Assembly: GCF_007741535.1 (NCBI RefSeq)
Contig: NZ_CP036525.1
Span: forward strand, 1,054,001-1,118,000
Length of the DNA: 64,000 bases
Source: Rubripirellula lacrimiformis
Lineage (GTDB): Bacteria > Planctomycetota > Planctomycetia > Pirellulales > Pirellulaceae
Reading direction: 5' to 3'
The stretch's first letter is position 1. The number at the start of each line of letters is the position of its first letter. Under the pieces are notes generated by a model. That model did no database searches, was not told where the DNA came from, and saw only the letters and a program-made list of their open reading frames with translations. The position numbers were made by a program, and so were the translations under genes. Below, piece by piece: positions 62,398-64,000 of the stretch.

Positions 62398-63072
62398 TCA
62401 TTCCTTGCGTCCGGCTTTGCGGAGCAGTTCGGTATAGGTGGCGTTGCGGTCAGCGTCAGAGCGGGATTCCATCGTGCGGATCCGTTCCTCGGCGGCAGCG
62501 AGTAGTTTTTGCGTTCGCTCGATTCGTTCCCGCAATAGGTTGGTGTCATAGCGGGCGCGTTCCAGCCGACTGTGTTCGAGTGATTCCACGGCTTCACGTA
62601 ACTGTTTGCGATCGTCTGGGTTGTCACGCACCTTCAGTTTGGCGGTCAACAAGTTCACAGCGATTTCGGATTTCAATAATGCCAGTTCGATGTCGTAAGA
62701 TTGCTCGCCACGTTTCTTGGCGGTTTCCAAGCGTCTGGCCCATCGGGACAGGTCGCGGACGGCTCGGTCGTAGTGTTTTGGGTCTCGCTGACGCAGTCGA
62801 TCCAGCATGCCGCGTAGCTCGGGAAGATGCTTCGATACAATCCGTCGGGCTCGGGATTCTGCCAGAGTCATTTCGTCAGCGCTGGGGCGGACCGCTTCGG
62901 AAACAGCGGCACGTTTTTGGGCAACCGGGCCGGTCGGGGTGGCCGAGTTGTTGCGGTTGGCCGGTTCGATTGCGGCGGCAAAACTTGTCATGACTAGCGT
63001 CATCGCAGCGATGCCGATCAGGGCGGAGATCTTGGCCGGAAAGCCGGACGGCGGCAGTTGTCTAGCTTCCAT
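62398..63072 (-). CDS. Helical exported protein of the sigma/anti-sigma cluster
   Basis: A 224-residue protein. A signal or anchor helix (ISALIGIAAMTLVMTSFAAA) lies after about 15 N-terminal residues. The rest is mostly charged helix, probably coiled coil (VRDLSRWARRLETAKKRGEQ, KLLAAAEERIRTMESRSDAD). The ATG at 63072 overlaps the stop of the anti-sigma gene by 11 bp, so it is translationally coupled. No named family. Its place between the anti-sigma factor and the DUF1549 gene suggests involvement in envelope sensing or in the same export process. Confidence 0.7.
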   Translation of the reverse strand: MEARQLPPSGFPAKISALIGIAAMTLVMTSFAAAIEPANRNNSATPTGPVAQKRAAVSEAVRPSADEMTLAESRARRIVSKHLPELRGMLDRLRQRDPKHYDRAVRDLSRWARRLETAKKRGEQSYDIELALLKSEIAVNLLTAKLKVRDNPDDRKQLREAVESLEHSRLERARYDTNLLRERIERTQKLLAAAEERIRTMESRSDADRNATYTELLRKAGRKE

Positions 63073-63664
63073 AACGACTGTCCTTCGATGACTTGCGATC
63101 TGATGACTTGCGATCTGATGGGGCAGCGCTGGAATCCGGTTGTTCGTCCGCGGCGGCAACAGCGACGTACATCCAGCCGAACGATTGGTCGTCCGGATCA
63201 CCGTCGTCGATCAGCGCGGAGCTTTCGTCGATTTCGATGGAAGCAAAGTCTTCGGGTATTTCGGTTGTTTCGATCGACAGCAAGTCATCGTCAAAGGCTG
63301 GTTCGGTGGTTGCGGTGGTCGACGAGAGGCTGCTAGCCCACGCCTGAGCGATCTGCAGTTCTTCGGACGAATCGTTCGTCTGGAACAGCCATCCGGAAAC
63401 CACGATTGCCAAGGACGCCGCCAATGCGAGCGCCGTGGCCGCCAGCGGGCGTAGGCCCGGAACGGTTCGTTGCTGCGTCGTCGGTGGTGACGTGATCGTG
63501 GTTGTCGGATCCTGCGGGGCGATCATCAACAACAGATCCGATTGCCGCAGCAGTTCGTCTTGCACCGTGGGCGAGGTCGCCAATTGATCTTCGAATGCAA
63601 CGAGATCATCCCCGCTGAGTTCGCCAAGTAGGTATTGGCAGCAGATCGAGGGCAGGTCATTCAT
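63062..63664 (-). CDS. Anti-sigma-factor-like membrane protein
   Basis: A 200-residue protein. The N-terminal about 45 residues (CQYLLGELSGDDLVAFEDQL) match the short zinc-free anti-sigma domain of planctomycete ECF systems, in which CCQYLLGELS is the usual start. One transmembrane helix lies at 73-94. The extracytoplasmic part is acidic and Ser/Thr-rich. The gene overlaps the upstream sigma factor by 8 bp and the next gene by 11 bp. The C-terminus carries two DRKSS copies from a 15-bp tandem repeat. It probably holds the sigma factor at the membrane. Confidence 0.75.
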   Translation of the reverse strand: MNDLPSICCQYLLGELSGDDLVAFEDQLATSPTVQDELLRQSDLLLMIAPQDPTTTITSPPTTQQRTVPGLRPLAATALALAASLAIVVSGWLFQTNDSSEELQIAQAWASSLSSTTATTEPAFDDDLLSIETTEIPEDFASIEIDESSALIDDGDPDDQSFGWMYVAVAAADEQPDSSAAPSDRKSSDRKSSKDSRYGS

Positions 63665-64000
63665 GCTTTCGTCGCGGCTGATTTGGGTTAGAGGCATCTT
63701 CTGGGGCCAGGTCGTCGCGAAGCCGTTGCAGGGCGCGTCGCATGCGAGTCAGGGCGGTCCCGATGGGGATGTTCAGTTGGTCGGCAATTTGTTGGAAGGT
63801 CAGGTTTTCATTGATTCGCAGTTCGATCATTTCGCGGTAGGTCGGCGATAGATTTTCGATGGCGTGCTGGACCGCTTGGCGGGCTTCGTCGTGAATGATC
63901 GGCAGGGCAGGATCTTGGTCGATCGATTCACGTGGGTTTTGTGCGGCGATCATTTTTTCGGTCGACGACTGTTTTCTCCAAAATTTGGCGGACTCGTTGG
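63657..64000 (-). CDS. ECF RNA polymerase sigma factor, C-terminal part (cut by window edge)
   Basis: The C-terminal 113 residues of an ECF sigma factor. Region 4 is clear: ENLSPTYREMIELRINENLT, then FQQIADQLNIPIGTALTRMR and RALQRLRDDL (helix-turn-helix). The frame is open to position 64000 (FWRKQSSTEKMIAAQNP before it is typical of the region 2/4 linker), so the gene starts beyond the window; an internal ATG at 63953 is not its start. It overlaps the anti-sigma gene by 8 bp. It probably controls this cluster. Confidence 0.92.
   Translation of the reverse strand, partial: NESAKFWRKQSSTEKMIAAQNPRESIDQDPALPIIHDEARQAVQHAIENLSPTYREMIELRINENLTFQQIADQLNIPIGTALTRMRRALQRLRDDLAPEDASNPNQPRRKHE

Overview
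The window looks like a chromosomal segment of a marine planctomycete of the Rhodopirellula/Pirellulaceae type. This is inferred from gene content. It carries a sulfatase, a paired DUF1501 protein and DUF1549/DUF1553 (planctomycete cytochrome-type) protein, NHL- and PQQ-propeller secreted proteins, an ECF sigma/anti-sigma pair, and several large secreted proteins with no obvious homologues outside the group. GC content is moderately high, Shine-Dalgarno sites are rare, and genes sit singly or in short runs on both strands. Housekeeping genes (dprA, purQ, sucA, dus, mscL, pdxH, priA, nadD, glnB, glnD, a cobalamin adenosyltransferase, tRNA-Phe) are scattered among lineage-specific genes. No phage, insertion sequence, CRISPR array or antibiotic-resistance island was recognised.

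Layout. 1-3.2 kb: minus-strand sulfatase (cut by the window edge), a glycosidase-like secreted protein and a beta-lactamase-fold hydrolase. 3.4-7 kb: dprA, a PP2C phosphatase and an EamA transporter. 7.2-11 kb: NHL-propeller protein, methyltransferase, a very strong hairpin, then a VTT membrane protein with a PH-like protein. 11-16.5 kb: a P-loop ATPase overlapping a double arrestin-like membrane protein, purQ, a DCC thiol protein and a coiled-coil membrane protein. 16.5-26.8 kb: a palindromic element, sucA, an ABC-F ATPase, dus, mscL, a phosphodiesterase and an alanine symporter. 27.3 kb: tRNA-Phe.

27.6-40.5 kb is the most distinctive region: eight co-directional genes, probably one operon. 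They encode a toroid/HEAT exported protein, a one-pass membrane protein, an ExbB/TolQ channel, two ExbD/TolR proteins (one with a cytoplasmic zinc ribbon), a membrane-anchored PQQ propeller, a TPR fused to a family-5 solute-binding domain, and a secreted protein of unknown function. I infer a proton-motive-force-driven envelope machine.

40.6-50.1 kb: cold-shock protein, YqgE, pdxH, priA, nadD, a flavin reductase, an unknown protein and a lipoprotein with a degenerate transglutaminase domain. 50.2-51.5 kb: about twelve tandem 102-bp palindromic units between genes. 51.5-57.4 kb: Nudix hydrolase, PduO-type adenosyltransferase, glnB, glnD and a cysteine-rich exported protein. 58-64 kb: a minus-strand cluster in which an ECF sigma factor (cut by the window edge) and anti-sigma factor overlap an unknown helical protein and are followed by the DUF1549/DUF1553 and DUF1501 genes. 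At least three families of short dispersed intergenic palindromic repeats were found.
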